Shown: positions 1 to 12,286 of the stretch, in pieces | How the letters are laid out: each line of letters opens with the position of its first letter | How positions within the stretch are numbered: the stretch's first letter is position 1 | NCBI GenBank assembly: GCA_004764695.1 | Contig: SMSO01000037.1 | Span: 3,346,337-3,410,336 of the forward strand | Source: Schizochytrium sp. TIO01 | Taxonomy: Eukaryota > Sar > Bigyra > Thraustochytrida > Thraustochytriidae | Direction of reading: 5' to 3' | DNA: 64,000 nt | Notes under the pieces: generated by a model | What the model saw: only the letters and a program-made list of their open reading frames with translations | Told to the model about the DNA's origin: nothing | Database searches by the model: none | Made by a program: the position numbers and the translations under genes

Positions 1-536
1 GTTGCGCATGACTCATCCTGCCGGTGGCATGATACGAACTTAAGTTCTTGAAAGTCTTGAGGACCCCGTACTTCCCAGGTGATTTTGGAATACCCAAATC
101 AGTTGGTTGCCAGTTATACTTCACAAATGAACTGCATATGGGAAATGATGAAGTTCCCAGCTTGCACTGTTCGTGCTGGTCAAGCAGCCTGAGCGAAGCA
201 GAAGTTTTACTACATTCGTAAATGCTGGCGTGACTAATGCTACGTTGACTACACCGTAAATTCTTCTGCCAGTGTCAATCAATCGAGCACAGACGGCTCT
301 AATAAAAGAGAACGCTGATATTGAGGTGTGATTTCTGAGACTTGAATAAACTCCAAAGTGTAAACACACTAGTGCGCACAAGGTCCTCCATACCATGATC
401 AACATCATACATAGACTATCCTGCAGCAGACCCCGAATGCCCAGAGAATCGATTCAAGCAAAGGGATTAGGACAAGTCAAAGTCCTTGATCTGGCTACTT
501 GGATACTTGCGTTGTTTCGGTGCAATCATTGTCCAG
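1..536. other. Left-edge stretch, possible coding remnant
   Basis: No complete gene is visible. On the + strand, positions 33-221 form a stop-bounded 62-codon frame with protein-like composition but no proven start. It is in the same reading frame as the membrane-protein gene at 537, but in-frame stops at 219-221 and 468-470 separate them. It could be an upstream exon of that gene or chance. I saw no convincing splice sites, so it is not called as a gene. Confidence 0.3.
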
Positions 537-1235
537 ATGGGCTTGTTGCGACGCTACCTGGAGGGTTCCGATGGGATGTCAACTACATCAACATCCGTCA
601 ACGAAGGTGGCGTCTCGAGCTCTACAACGACCTCTTCCACAGGCGAAGGTGATTACAGTGCATGGACTTCGTTCGCTAATAAGCCTTATTTCTACCCTGT
701 AGTGATTGGCGTTGCAGCAGTTCTCATCATAGGCTTTGGAATCGCCCTAGGAAAGTGGTTTCGCCGAAGCGCCTCCTCAACAACGGGAAATAGCCAAGGT
801 TCTTGTAGTACTTTTCCATGGTTTTTCAACAAGGCATCTTCAAAAGACGATAAGGGAATGTCCTCCTTTGAGAGCTTTGAAAGCACATCTTCTGTGGTGT
901 CTGTACCTGGAGCTTCTGCTTCACCTAGCGAATGTGATATGAGGATTTTCGGTAAGAAACATGGTGATGATTCGTCTGTGAAGACATCTGCATCTGATCA
1001 AAAGTTGAAGAGGTCTAAGAAGCCACCAAAGCAAAAGATGACAAACAAGAAGAAGAACAGCGCATCTGCAGCTTCGTCTCGAATTTCTGAAGTGGAGTAT
1101 TCTATGGATCGCATTCATGGTGAAGTGCTGAGCGATGAGAGTGAGGATGATGACACCGATCTGCATCTTCAATATCAAAATAGTTTGGGTCGTCGGCCAC
1201 AAGTTGAAGATATTGTAAATGGTCGCGTAATATGA
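537..1235 (+). CDS. Putative single-pass membrane protein, Ser/Thr-rich
   Basis: I do not recognise this protein (232 residues from the ATG at 537). It has a Ser/Thr-rich N-terminal segment (residues 14-36) that would suit O-glycosylation, one strong hydrophobic helix at about 53-71 followed by basic Lys-Trp-Phe-Arg-Arg, then a long tail. The tail is Ser-rich, then lysine-rich (about 155-180), and ends with an acidic cluster (DESEDDDTD). No cleavable signal peptide is seen, so a signal-anchor topology with the charged tail in the cytosol is the simplest reading. The open frame extends back to 471 without another ATG; a second ATG at 576 is also possible. It may be the last exon of a larger receptor-like gene whose earlier exons lie upstream. 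Function unknown. Confidence 0.5.
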   Translation: MGLLRRYLEGSDGMSTTSTSVNEGGVSSSTTTSSTGEGDYSAWTSFANKPYFYPVVIGVAAVLIIGFGIALGKWFRRSASSTTGNSQGSCSTFPWFFNKASSKDDKGMSSFESFESTSSVVSVPGASASPSECDMRIFGKKHGDDSSVKTSASDQKLKRSKKPPKQKMTNKKKNSASAASSRISEVEYSMDRIHGEVLSDESEDDDTDLHLQYQNSLGRRPQVEDIVNGRVI

Positions 1236-2517
1236 GTTCACCTTGTTCAGAATCTAATAATCTCGATCGAGCCGCTTGGAGCGCTCAAAGGGAGGTGTCA
1301 TCCTCAAAGGGGGCAACATTCGTACTCTGAAATGCAGCTCAATTCCCGTTGAGAATCTACCAGGTACAACTTATTATCATAGTTTTCTAAAGATTACCTT
1401 CATTCAATGACTTTTTCTCCAAATTAAGAAAGGCATCTCCGCGACGCTGCATAGATCGTCTGCCTTTGGTTCATAGATCCCACTGTTTCTCTGTGCGGAA
1501 GTTTTGGAATCATATTCGCTGGAATACAGTTATCAAAGTAGGTATATGCTTCCCACCAAGCAACCTTAAGAACGCCTTCAATTCATGAATTCCAACGATG
1601 AAAGCCTTTTGACAAACAGTTGTTGATGGATTTCTGCGAGTTTGTAAGAATATCAGAGAATGAACAAACAGAACACTATCATTGATACTTTGAACAAAGA
1701 AGTTTTTTGCTTGCGACAAATTTCGATCTTCAAGCAATGCAGACCACAGCTACGGCAAAGTTCGGCGGGGTTTGTTTTAAGGAACCCGATGAGTCCGGTT
1801 CCGCCCGGAACAATACCGAAAACTAAGCGCCACCGTCTGTTGCCTTCATTTTGTTTGTTCCTCATGATCTCGTGCTCTTTCCGTACAAACCATGATGCTT
1901 GGAATGTCAATGCCAACGACCTTCGTTTGCTCTGCCTGCAAAACTTATTAGTGCACCTGCTCTGTGTATTACAATTTCGTGCAGAGCAGATGGCATCATA
2001 TTTGCGAGCGATAAAGACAGTTTACTCAATTCCAAAGAGCCTGCATAAGCAGACGAGTAGCGCTGTGGAGAAGAACAACTCCAAGATCAGTGATCATGTG
2101 GCATTGCGATCTTTCAGTTTCGGCAGAGACTGCTGCAAATAACTTTATCTACAAACCCATGAGAACCATGGAATGCAGATAGGTTGTAGTAGGTAGGTGC
2201 TTTTGCACAGAATCTTCAATGGGCATGATCTCAACTAAAGCCATTGAATTACTTTTTATTACTTTATCTGTCACTCGATCAAACAAACAATCGATCTATC
2301 GATCAAATATATAGGCTATATTATTAAACGAAATTAAAAAAACTATTATTACAAAAAATAAACAAATAGAATCTAGGGGCGCTAAAATCTTTCTAAAATA
2401 ATAATTCAATAGCTAGTGCTTCTAACTAACAACTGCTAACCAGCTCTCTGTAGGGATTCTGTGGCCCTGCTCCTGTCGCGAACGCATCAATGGAAAGTTA
2501 ACAGGTACGTATCTCCT

Positions 2518-2520
2518 GCA

Positions 2521-2551
<31 letters not shown>

Positions 2552-2592
2552 GAGCAAACAATCAATCGAGCAAACAACCGAGCAAACAAGCA
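2518..2592. repeat. (CAAT)n / CGAGCAAACAA tandem tract
   Basis: Consecutive CAAT units run into an interspersed GAGCAAACAA motif. The tract is imperfect and non-coding. Confidence 0.8.
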
Positions 2593-2726
2593 GTTATAAA
2601 TCAATATCTGTGGGCTCCGGAACCTATAACTAACCCTGTTTCTCGAGTCTGAGCGAGTTTGCTCGTAGGTTTCCCGTGAAACCGCTTTAGGGCGCCGGTT
2701 ACACTCGGTTTCATTTCACGCGCAGC

Positions 2727-2798
2727 TATCTATCTATATCTATCTATCTATCTATCTATATATCTATCTATCTATCTATCTATCTATGTATCTATCAA
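2727..2798. repeat. (TATC)n microsatellite
   Basis: About 17 TATC/TATA units with a few interruptions lie in AT-rich intergenic DNA. Confidence 0.9.
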
Positions 2799-3433
2799 TT
2801 CAGTCTTTTTGTAATAGTCTTCTTTTCGGATATACTTGCCAGTTAAGAATACTCAAAAAGAGTTACAAAAGAGAAACTCCTGCGGGAAAGTCAAAGTAAA
2901 AGATAAAGGAATTTTTAGTTTGTATCCTTTACTCTCTTTACTATACTTAAACTTAATTACTGCTCCGTTTTACCTATTTTAAAGATTTCTACCTTTTATA
3001 AATATTTATTTATTTGTTTATAATGAACTTGTCCAAACTTTATAAGACTATTGTTCAAGAAAGAACAGTCAAATCTATTCGGGTCTTCGGGTTTTTGGTC
3101 CCGGGGGGGCTTGAAGCCTGCTACACCAAGAAGAAGCTTTCAAGAAATGTCCAATTGACTGACGACACGATGGCTGGATACTGAGGAATGCTTCCTTCTC
3201 AAATAGCTTCAAGGACCACGCCTAATTTGTTAATCTAAAGACATCGCAATGGCTATAAATAACTCAATGCACAATGTATTTCGTCTCGAGACTTAGGGCA
3301 AGCAAGCCCCGTATCGCCCTCGTGAACTGCCGCGTTAATTAAGATCTCAACTTGTAGTGAAACTGCGCAGCTCTGACTGTACGATGCCGTTGTCTTTCAT
3401 GTAGAACGCGACGTGCTTGTTTCCAAGGGCCTG

Positions 3434-3484
3434 CATTCATTCATCATTCATCATTCATCATTCATTCATTCATTCATTCATCCA
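3434..3484. repeat. (ATTC)n microsatellite next to a GC-rich island
   Basis: Repeated CATT/ATTC units, some of them ATC-interrupted. A GC-rich island of about 420 bp begins some 50 bp downstream. Confidence 0.85.
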
Positions 3485-4225
3485 TGTATGATTCGTGTAA
3501 CACTATTCACTGCCTATACGGTAGTGCACTAGGCTTTGGAGAAACTCGCCGCTCGGGACCACGCAGGGTCTACTTATCCGCGGGACCGTCTTCAGGGCCC
3601 ATCGCCGGCAGCGCTTCCGGGCGCGTACGCAGCTCCGTGTGCAGGCGGGTGTCCACGCAAGGCAGCAGGCAAGGCGCCAGACCTCCAGGCCCGCCACGAC
3701 CCGCTTCGGAGACAGTCAGACAGACCTCAGGCGATCTCAGAGGCCATCGCTGGTCTACTTTTCGCAGAAGAGCTCCGGCGTTTTCCTTTTGAAGCGGGTG
3801 CGAGCCAGCCTCCTCGCTCTAGGAGCCAACGCGTGAATGGCGAGCGAGCCTCCATCCTGAGTCTCCCCGCGAGCGCTGCGCGATTTGGCATTCCTGACGT
3901 CGAGACGGACAGCGTTGAAGGTCCATTTGGCCAGAAAGAGATTCCCCATTCGAGGAGATTTCTTTGCAGAGCCGCCTTTTTAAAATTAAAACTAATTTTT
4001 TGTGTCTATTTTTTTTTTTACTGACTAAAACGTTTTAATTAAAGCAAATTAACATGTTGTAAATACTAATTGCATACCGTGACATATGGAAAGTTCGAGT
4101 CGATTTTTTTTCTTTCATTTAAAAACTAAAACAACTTGAACAAGATTTCATTTTTAAAAAAACAGTGCAAATAATGTTTTACAGCTGCTAGGCCCTCCTA
4201 TGCTCTGTAGTAGTAGTAGACATTT

Positions 4226-4248
4226 AAAAAAAAAAAAAAAAAAAAAAA
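4226..4248. repeat. Poly(A) tract, 23 bp
   Basis: An uninterrupted run of 23 A. It might be the tail of an old retroposed sequence, but no source gene was recognised upstream. Confidence 0.9.
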
Positions 4249-5824
4249 GGGGATAGAAATTGGGGAGAAGAACAGGATAAGAAAGGAGCGATACTTCGTA
4301 GTTTAGGGCAATAGATATGCGACAGACGATGATCTTTTGGTGCTTCACGTCTCTTTGGGGATTCCACGAGATAGATCAATCAAAGCCGAATGCGGATATA
4401 ATGGTATCTCGATACCAAAAAGCGACGAAACTCTGAATGAATGCGCTGTTGTGGTTCGTACGACTGATCTTTGTTTTGTGCTGATGGATGACCAACAAGT
4501 TTGCTTCGCTCCAAGGTCTGTATAAAATTGCTCCATGGCCAATTCGCTGTATAGCCACAATCTCCTTCGTGAACGATGTTGAAAGTCACCGGCAGACCTG
4601 AAAGAATCGACGAACGAATCGATGAACGAAGTTGAAGAAGCGATCGACTTCGTGATGGTATTCGTGGCAAGAGCGCCTTGAGCAAAACGAGCATATCCAG
4701 CTCGACCTGGAGCCAAACACCACGTACCCGGGCATGGCCACGGCTGTTGTTGCTGGTCTGGGATCAGAACGAAGTCCTGAACTGAGAAAGCCGCCTGGAA
4801 CTCTCTGTCTAAGCGTGCATTCCTGCTGTGCATTCGAGCTGTGCATTCGAGCTGTGCATGCATTCGTGCAAATGTCTCGGCAAACTTCGCTCCAAGACCT
4901 TCTCCTGCCGATGATGTCGTGGCCGAGGGTATTCATGCTTCGCCAACATTAACGCAGTGCCGATGAGGTTTCCGGAGCTGCGAAATCGGGCATCGTCGAA
5001 GACGAAGCCTCCACGCACCTCGTGGCACTTGCCACGCTCCCGAACGGGTTCCCCAGAGCTCTAGTTCTCGCGTTTGTGACCAAGAAAGGCCAACAGGGCC
5101 CCTAAAACCTCGAGCTCGCGTGAGTTTGCGATCGCGGAGCTCGCCTTCAAGTTGCCATTGTCCCTGATTTGCACAGCCTCGGCATGAAGTTGGCCACGGC
5201 ATGGACGCAATCTTCGGATGCTCTTCAAGTTCGTGCCCACTGATGTCTTGCAGAAACCTGAACGAGCGTTTACCCTCTTTGGTCGGTGCCACGATGGTAG
5301 TCTTGGACGAGAAGGCCTTCTTCGACGGGCATTTTATTGGAGGATCCCGAAGCAAAAGCTCGTCTGCTGACCTCGGTACGTCATGAGCTTGGCGTGAACC
5401 TTGCAGGCTCTGGCGACTTGGCGAGTTTATCTGACAGTGGTTCTTTGTGCCGCCAATTTGATGTTGGCGTCTTTAAAGATGTTCACGCGATCGCGTGTGT
5501 TGGCGTCTTGGTTTAGGGATCAGGGGAGGCGTGATGCGGTTGTCCAAGATGTTCAAGCTGGTTGTTCTTTGCGTGCTTTTAGCTCGAATAGAGACGATGG
5601 CAATGAAGACTTTGCTCGCGTATTTCGGCTTTGGAGTGACCTGAAGAATTCCTTCAAGGGTTGATTTTACCTGCTGCTAGTTCGTTTGTCTTGCATGTAA
5701 AGCTGCGTAGTTTAGTGGCTCATCCTTCTTCTTCTCCTCGTCGATACTGATTGCTTACGACGTCGCCTCTTTGGGCCAAACCTCGGGTGTCGATGTGCTG
5801 TGGACAGCAACTTGAGTTGAATTT

Positions 5825-5920
5825 AACAAAGTTGAACAAAGTTGAACAAAGTTAAACAAAGTTGAACAAAGTTGTAGAAAGTTGTAGAAAGTTGTATCGA
5901 GTTAAGTCGAGTTGACTTGG
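5825..5920. repeat. Decamer minisatellite (GTTGAACAAA)n
   Basis: Units of exactly 10 bp repeat about nine times, decaying from GTTGAACAAA to GTTGTAGAAA and then GTTAAGTCGA. An AAA step recurs every 10 bp, close to the helical repeat of DNA. Confidence 0.85.
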
Positions 5921-7859
5921 AATGAAGTTAAATCAAGTTGAATAAAGCTGAGTTGAGTTGCCTTAACTTGAGATAAGTTAACACCATTTCCCTTTGGAGC
6001 AGAGACCTTCTTCGTTAAAAAGACAGGAAAGCAATCTAAACTTCCCCGCTTGACTCTATGCAGCAGCAGATAATTTGACTATTCGCCAAATGCTGCAACG
6101 CTCGGTAAGTCTAGATCAAACTATTCAAAGCATCTGTGGTGTCTCAGAGAGTAGCTCGCAACCGAATAAAAGCAAGACGGGTTAACTTTGATCTTGTTAT
6201 GGAAATATGGAAATAACCAACTTCCTAGCTGTTCCGAACGCCTCTGAACGAGCTGCGTTTGCTTGAATTAAAATTGGTATTTACGGTCGGCCCTCAAATT
6301 GCAAATAGTTCTAAGCGGGAACAAAGCTGCCGCAGATTACCATATACAAAAACCGAGACGAAGAAGGTTTCAATGATCATCCGATGATCGATGATCCGAT
6401 CCATTTATCAAAAAAGGCAAACCACTACATTTTGCAAATGACTTCTTTATCTTCATCTTTACCTTTTCTTTTCTTTTCAAGATCATCAATGAATGTGTAA
6501 ATGTGTGCATCGTGGCGTCCTTCAGCTTCGTTCATTCTCAAACAAATTAGGGAAGTGAAGTTCTTCCATGCGGATAACATGACCTATAAACTTAGCTAGA
6601 GAGTGCTCTTAGCCAGGGACATCTCTACGAAACGAGTTGCTCATTGTTGGAGTCTCTCCAAAACACATCAATACACAAATACACAACTCTATGTGAGAGT
6701 GAGAAAGAAAGCCTTCACGCTCATGTTCTTTTTATTTTTAGATGTTTATCTTAATAAATAAAAGATAAGAGATAAAAAAGACGTATTCTTTCATTTAAAA
6801 AAATAAATAAAATATATATATATTTGTATGAAGGCCTCCACATATCCTCATAATTAGAAACAACAAAAGCAAGACAATCAAAAGGCGGAGACATTGACTT
6901 CTCTCATCGTCTTTCTTTCTCCTTCTTTCTCCTTCTTTCCCCTTCGAGTTCCTGGAAACTGAGCATAAAAAGAAAAAAGAAAAAAGAAATTATAATAAAA
7001 AGAATCAGTGAGAATCAATAAATCAATAAATCAATTCCTCAACGAGTGAGCAATCGATGGGGACCACGGCTCCCGCCACGATCGACTGACTCCGGGCGCC
7101 GCCGCTCTGCCTGGCGTCGCTTTCATCGACGGCGGAGGGTCCGGCGCCTTCCCTGAGCTCCCCCGTGGCCCGCGTTTGTTCGCGTGCACAGCGGAAGGGA
7201 GGCAGACTCGCGCGGGAGTGGAATCGGCGACTCCAGGAGACCTGAGGTTTCTTTCCTCCTCCTCCTTCATTCTCCAACTAAATAAACATCCATTTTTTAT
7301 TATTTAATTTATCAATTATGTTATCCAACAAATAATTTCAATCTCTGTCATTTATTCTTTTACTGCTTCTTTCAATTTTTATAAATTGATGTTACATTCG
7401 TCTATTTCAATGTGCTTTATTTCTTTGCGTAGTTCTGAGCTTATTCCTATGAAAAGGCACCCGCAAGCAAGAATAGATAAATAAAGCAGATCCATCTGCG
7501 TGGAAGTACTGCATACTCAGAGACTTACCTGCATAGCTGGCACGTACCATCACGGCCAAGGTTGGACGAGTCCTTGTTTTACCTTTCTTGGCACGCATTC
7601 ATTCATTATTCTCGTGACGTATCGAATCAACTGCAATCAATCAAAATAGCTCCTTCTTTCTTGTCTTACGTACGTAACCTACGAGTAACCGACTTTCCGA
7701 CTTTGCATACACATAGTTTTAATGTTGAAGAGATAGTCACTCACAAATGAAAGATTCGGCCTATCAGAGCTAACTGACTGCTAGCAGTTTCACCTTTTTC
7801 TTTTTCCTTTCTTTTAAATTGAAAAGGGGGAAGAGCCAACAAATCGTAAGTATCTTGGA

Positions 7860-7864
<5 letters not shown>

Positions 7865-7902
<38 letters not shown>
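7865..7902. repeat. Poly(T) tract, 38 bp
   Basis: A run of 38 T, the longest homopolymer in the window; its length may be inaccurate in the assembly. Confidence 0.9.
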
Positions 7903-8630
7903 CCTAGGAAGAAAGGAGGAGAAGGAAGAAGAAGGAGGTCTACTGTATTTTATTTATTTTATTTTAATACAGATTGATACGGTACTTCGTGTTGGTATTT
8001 TATTGTTCGCGGCGTCCGGAATGGAAAGCCGTCTTCCCCCGTGTTTGCTGCTGTGAGTTACATACGAATGTTATGTGGAGGACCCTCTCAGGAAGGCGAG
8101 GAAAAGCAATAGGAAATGCGTGTTTGGAGTAAAGTACTAAAATGTTTATATCTTTGTTTGTTTGTTTATTTATTTTGTGTTTATTTCAATCAATCAAGTT
8201 GATATTTATTTTCATCAAGGTAGTTGAAAGCATCTCCAAGAAGCTTGCTGGCTAGTGCTTCTTCAAAGCCGGAGTTGCCAGCGACAGACTGTGCTTAGGT
8301 AGAAGAAGCCACAGGCGCTTTGTGCTTCAACGTCGCTCGCTCTGGCGATGTATGGCGTGATCACTCACTCACTCATTGTATGTAAGAGACAAATCCGAAT
8401 CCTGTTTTCGGTGCTTTTTTTGGCTTCCTTTTTTGGTTTTATTTTTTATTTCCAAGGTGAAGCGGCATCTTAAAGCACTAAGTACCTCGAAAAGGCACAG
8501 AAAACTCGAAAGCAGCTTTGTTTGTCCATTTGGTTTGCGAGAACTGAGACCTACAGAGACATCGATGTCCCTTATCAGAGCACAAACAGTTTGGCCAACT
8601 TGCAAAAGAGAAGAGACGAAGTTCGAGCTC

Positions 8631-8692
8631 TTCTTTTGGTTTTTATTCTTTTGGTTTTCATTCTTTTGGTTTTCATTCTTTTGGTTTATCTA
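8631..8692. repeat. 15-bp minisatellite TTCTTTTGGTTTTCA x4
   Basis: Four units of 15 bp, the last one diverged. Because the period is a multiple of three it leaves open frames that encode Phe/Trp repeats; I regard those as artefacts. Confidence 0.85.
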
Positions 8693-9439
8693 TTCTTTGG
8701 GTTGATCCTTTCGGTTTTCCGAGCAGCCATTTGCAGAACCTGGATTCGTGAAACCCAACGAAATACAAACAGTCGTAGACCAGCTTCAAGAGCTCGACCA
8801 GATCGCCTACGATCAACGCATCGAGCTCAGCCGATGTACATCGACGATGCGTATCACTCCCTCTAAATCAGCTCCGTTGCTTATCAGCTAGCTCACATTG
8901 AATTTGACGCCGGCATTTGCAAAAGCTTGTCATCATCCTGAGCGCGCCTGCTTCAACCAAAGCTCAGTGCATTTGTCCATCCCTCCGTCTCCAGTCTTCC
9001 TCAGATCGCAGCGCCTGTCGCCAACTCAGTTCGTGCGACTCCAATTCGCATTGCACAACTCTGCATTGTAAAACTCGAGATCACGCCATATTGTATACAA
9101 TCTCTGATGCTCAGCTGTGCCATTTATTGACCGTGAAGGAGGAAGAACAGTATACTAATAAGGGCAAAGAGAGCGGGCGAGCGACCTGGTGACCGGACCT
9201 CTGCTCTGCTCTGCTCTGCATGCCGCTGCGAAGGCGGGAAGGATGCTCCAGGGCTGAGGAGGAGAGCGAGGACGGCAGGGCGTGCAGCCTGCCTTGCTGC
9301 GGGCTCTCTCTGGCAAGGTCTCCGGCTTGTGCGAGAGGAGATCGACAGGGCCGTGTGACTTGAAGCTGTTCTGTGTTGGTGCACTCAATCGCTCTCTTTC
9401 TCTTCTTTCTTCTTCTTTCGCCCTCAGTTATTCATAGTC

Positions 9440-9600
9440 ATTCATTTTTATTTATTTATTCATTCATTCATTCATTCATTCATTCATTCATTCATTTTAT
9501 TCATTCATTCATTCATTCATTTTTATTTATTCATTCATTCATTCATTTTAATTCATATTCATTCATATTCATTCATTTTTATTCATTCACTCATGGTCAT
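9440..9600. repeat. Long (ATTC)n microsatellite
   Basis: About 160 bp of ATTC units with TTTT interruptions. It lies about 70 bp downstream of the GC-rich island at 9180-9370. Confidence 0.9.
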
Positions 9601-10942
9601 TCAGTCATTCCTGTGAACGATTTATGAGATAAGTGGAGTTTTTACGATTCTGTGCGGAATTCTTTCTTTGACTGATTGTCGGTTCGTTATTATGGGCATT
9701 CATTCACTCAAAGAGGACATTGAGAAGGAATTGGGCAGAAACAGAAACGCTTTCGAAGCGTGTGTCGGAGCACAGATAACAGAGGTTACAAGAGTTACAC
9801 AGGAACTCTGAGAGGGAAGGCATCGCATCGCGTCGTGTTAGCTTTGCTTTGATGGTTGCTCTGCTCCCAGAGGAGGAAGATGCGAGAGATAGCAGATAAC
9901 TAAGGATTGCATGCTGCAAAAGAGAGAAATGGAATTGATTTCTCGCTCATTCAAGCACTGCAATTTTGCTCTGGCCTACTAGTAGTGCCTATACGCCTGC
10001 CTAGCATCAGCGGGCTGGGTTGGAATAGGGTAAAACTAAAAACTCCGCTCCTAGCAGGTACGCCTAGCGATTGTCCTAGCAGGTGGCGAAACTAATTTTA
10101 TTTAACTAAAAAAATGAATCAAAGTATGTCTGGAAAATAAAAAGTAAAGAATAAATTAATTTGCAAAATGTTTTATTTTGTTATGTTTTGTTTTGTTTGT
10201 TTAGTTTTTTTTTGGATTAGAATTAAAAAGAAAGGACTATTGTTTAACTATAAAAGAAACACCAATAATGATGTCGAAAAAATTGGCTTTTGAGTTGTTG
10301 ATAAATTGATTCACTCATTCACATTCATTGATTGCTTTGGCTTTCGCTGTGGCTTGCGTGCTCTCGCTTGCAAAGAAGCCAACGCTTCGAGGAGCGCGAC
10401 AGACCACGGCGGAGCCTGGAGGACCCGCGGGGCAGACCACGAAGAGGCAAAGGGGGACTGGCGCGCGACTGCACACGTCGGCCACGACTCTCAGGTCGCG
10501 CGAAGGAGCGAGGAGATTAACTTTTTTCACTGTGGCAGCAGCAGGCCATCTCGGCGAGCACGGCGAGCACAACGACCGAAGTCCACGCGTGAAGATCTGC
10601 AAGGGCTGGCGGCAATAGGAAAATAACTGCTTATAACTCGCGGGTGTATAGCTTTTGAGGTCGAAGCGGAGGTTTTTCTGCAGAATTTCACTGCTGTGTA
10701 AACGACATCGCAGAAGAAGAGGACTCTATTTTCACAGTGGACACCTCTGCAACCTGCAAAGCATCCGGGTTTGAAAGCTTTGGCGATTTCTCGCGCGGCC
10801 AGGAAGCTAATCCAGCACTGTTTTTTGACTGCTATATTTCAAGGTATTCTTAAAGGCAGTTTGACGGCGTTGCCCGTGAGATCTGAGAGCTGGGACAAGT
10901 CCGTATATATATTATTTTAGAAAACAAGAAGCTCTTCACAAG

Positions 10943-12286
10943 ATGCCGCTTCGTATCAACTTAAACTGGTGCCGTGGAGGCGCTGAGCGGCGCAATAATA
11001 GTCGCAACGACGGCATGGCTAACCAGCTCAACAGGAACCAAAGAAACCAGCAGCAACAGTCATCTAGCACGCAGGACCAAATCAAGCACATGCGCGAGTT
11101 GGAGAACTGCTACCAAGTGGACTGGTCCAAGGAGGGGTTTCTGGGAAAGGGCTACTTTGCAGAGGTGTACCGTGCTCGGGACATTCGCAACGGAAGGCAA
11201 GTTGCTGTTAAACGAATTTCAAGACACAATCAAGACGTCAAGGCCCTCAGAACGGAGATTGAAGCTCTCTTACGTGTACAAGGGCACCCAAATATTGTGA
11301 GCTTGTATGACGTCTTCATTGACGAAAACGCAGTGATTTTAGCAATGGAGCTGCTTGAAGGAGGTGAGCTTTTCTCGCGAATTGTAAGCCACGGCGGGTA
11401 TTCTGAGCGCGACGCTTCTAGGCACTTTGCAAAAATCACACAGGCCCTACTGTTTATGCACAGCCACGGTATTGTTCACCGCGACCTGAAGCCAGAGAAC
11501 CTCGTCCTGGCAACAAAAGACCCGGATAGTGAGATCAAAATCTCCGACTTTGGTCTCTCCAAGGTTCTTGATCAGGGCAGCAACGTCATGTATACTGTTT
11601 GCGGTACTAGCGCGTATGCAGCTCCCGAGGTAGGCATCAACCAAAACTATGACAACCGTTGCGACAGTTGGTCTCTTGGTGTTATCCTCTATGTGATTTT
11701 GGCCTCCTACCACCCGTTTGATCCCTATGGTCGCCTCGATGACATGGGCTTGCGACAGGCAGTATGCTCTTTCAAGTGGGACTTCAACGACAGGGTATGG
11801 GCAAATATGAGCGATAAAGTTAAGGACTTGATTGGCAAACTTTTATGTCCTGTGGATATGCGTCTGTCCATGCAACAGATTCTGGAGCACCCATGGATAA
11901 AGGCATACGAGGAGCTTCCGCAACAGCCCTTGTCTCAGCTTTCCTCCCGAACCTTGCATGCATTTATGTCTAGCAACATGCAAGGCGTGGATCACCCTGA
12001 TTGCATTGATGAAGAGGACGTGGATATGCTCTCGAGTAATGCAGACCTCGAACCAATCCCCTATGAGAATGGGCACATGGCCCAAAACGGCACTATCCCT
12101 CATACAGATACTATCCAAATGACTTCGGATGCGACTTCACAACAACAGCAAAGGCAAATGCAGCAACAGCCTCAGCAAGAGCAGCAGGGTGGCTCCCCAC
12201 AGATGACCATGACCACACCACTAGACAATACAACGGTAGGAAAACAGCAGTCACATGAACCCTCGATGGTTATGACCTCTAGCTAG
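10943..12286 (+). CDS. CAMK-type Ser/Thr protein kinase
   Basis: This encodes a 447-residue Ser/Thr kinase that should transfer phosphate from ATP to protein substrates. The catalytic domain spans about 61-319. Visible hallmarks are the Gly loop GKGYFAEV (68-75), VAVK with Lys90, the alpha-C Glu105, HRDLKPEN with catalytic Asp181, DFG with Asp202, and the APE end of the activation segment (227-229). All residues needed for activity are present. The SDFGLSKVL stretch and the helical HPWI end are typical of the CAMK group. Departures from the usual CaMK sequence are CGTSAYAAPE for the common CGTPGYVAPE, and DSWSLGV for DVWSLGV. The N-terminus (1-55) and C-tail (390-430) are Gln/Asn-rich and probably disordered. 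No FHA, EF-hand or clear calmodulin-binding segment is seen, so assignment below the CAMK group is uncertain. The ATG at 10943 is the first in frame. Confidence 0.93.
   Translation: MPLRINLNWCRGGAERRNNSRNDGMANQLNRNQRNQQQQSSSTQDQIKHMRELENCYQVDWSKEGFLGKGYFAEVYRARDIRNGRQVAVKRISRHNQDVKALRTEIEALLRVQGHPNIVSLYDVFIDENAVILAMELLEGGELFSRIVSHGGYSERDASRHFAKITQALLFMHSHGIVHRDLKPENLVLATKDPDSEIKISDFGLSKVLDQGSNVMYTVCGTSAYAAPEVGINQNYDNRCDSWSLGVILYVILASYHPFDPYGRLDDMGLRQAVCSFKWDFNDRVWANMSDKVKDLIGKLLCPVDMRLSMQQILEHPWIKAYEELPQQPLSQLSSRTLHAFMSSNMQGVDHPDCIDEEDVDMLSSNADLEPIPYENGHMAQNGTIPHTDTIQMTSDATSQQQQRQMQQQPQQEQQGGSPQMTMTTPLDNTTVGKQQSHEPSMVMTSS

Larger units (their letters stand above)
1236..10942. other. 9.7-kb gene-poor region with microsatellites and GC-rich islands
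   Basis: No gene can be supported. The stretch alternates AT-rich DNA with simple repeats (listed separately) and short GC-rich islands at about 3540-3960, 7050-7260, 9180-9370 and 10370-10620. Open frames over the islands exist on both strands, have low-complexity Arg/Pro/Ala-rich composition and match no family I recognise. The last 300 bp (about 10640-10942) lead into the kinase gene and include a TATATATATTATTTTA stretch about 40 bp before its ATG, which may be core promoter or 5' UTR. Confidence 0.6.

Noticed and set aside
1660..2142. A 160-codon + frame
   Set aside because: No recognisable motif, AT-rich flanks, overlapping - frames of similar quality. Chance ORF is more likely.
3536..4024. 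A 162-codon + frame over a GC-rich island
   Set aside because: GC-rich islands open frames on every strand; composition is Arg/Pro/Ala-rich and nothing is recognisable.
4092..4100. tRNA B-box-like GTTCGAGTC
   Set aside because: No matching T stem, A box or acceptor stem around it. Similar isolated hits at about 23634, 27112 and 58639 also fail to fold as tRNA.
4345..4863. A 172-codon - frame
   Set aside because: Contains a small internal repeat (GCTGTGCATTCGA x3), shares the region with four other frames, and shows no domain.
9124..9388. Arg/Ala/Ser-rich - frames upstream of the long ATTC tract
   Set aside because: GC-island artefact next to a microsatellite; no domain.
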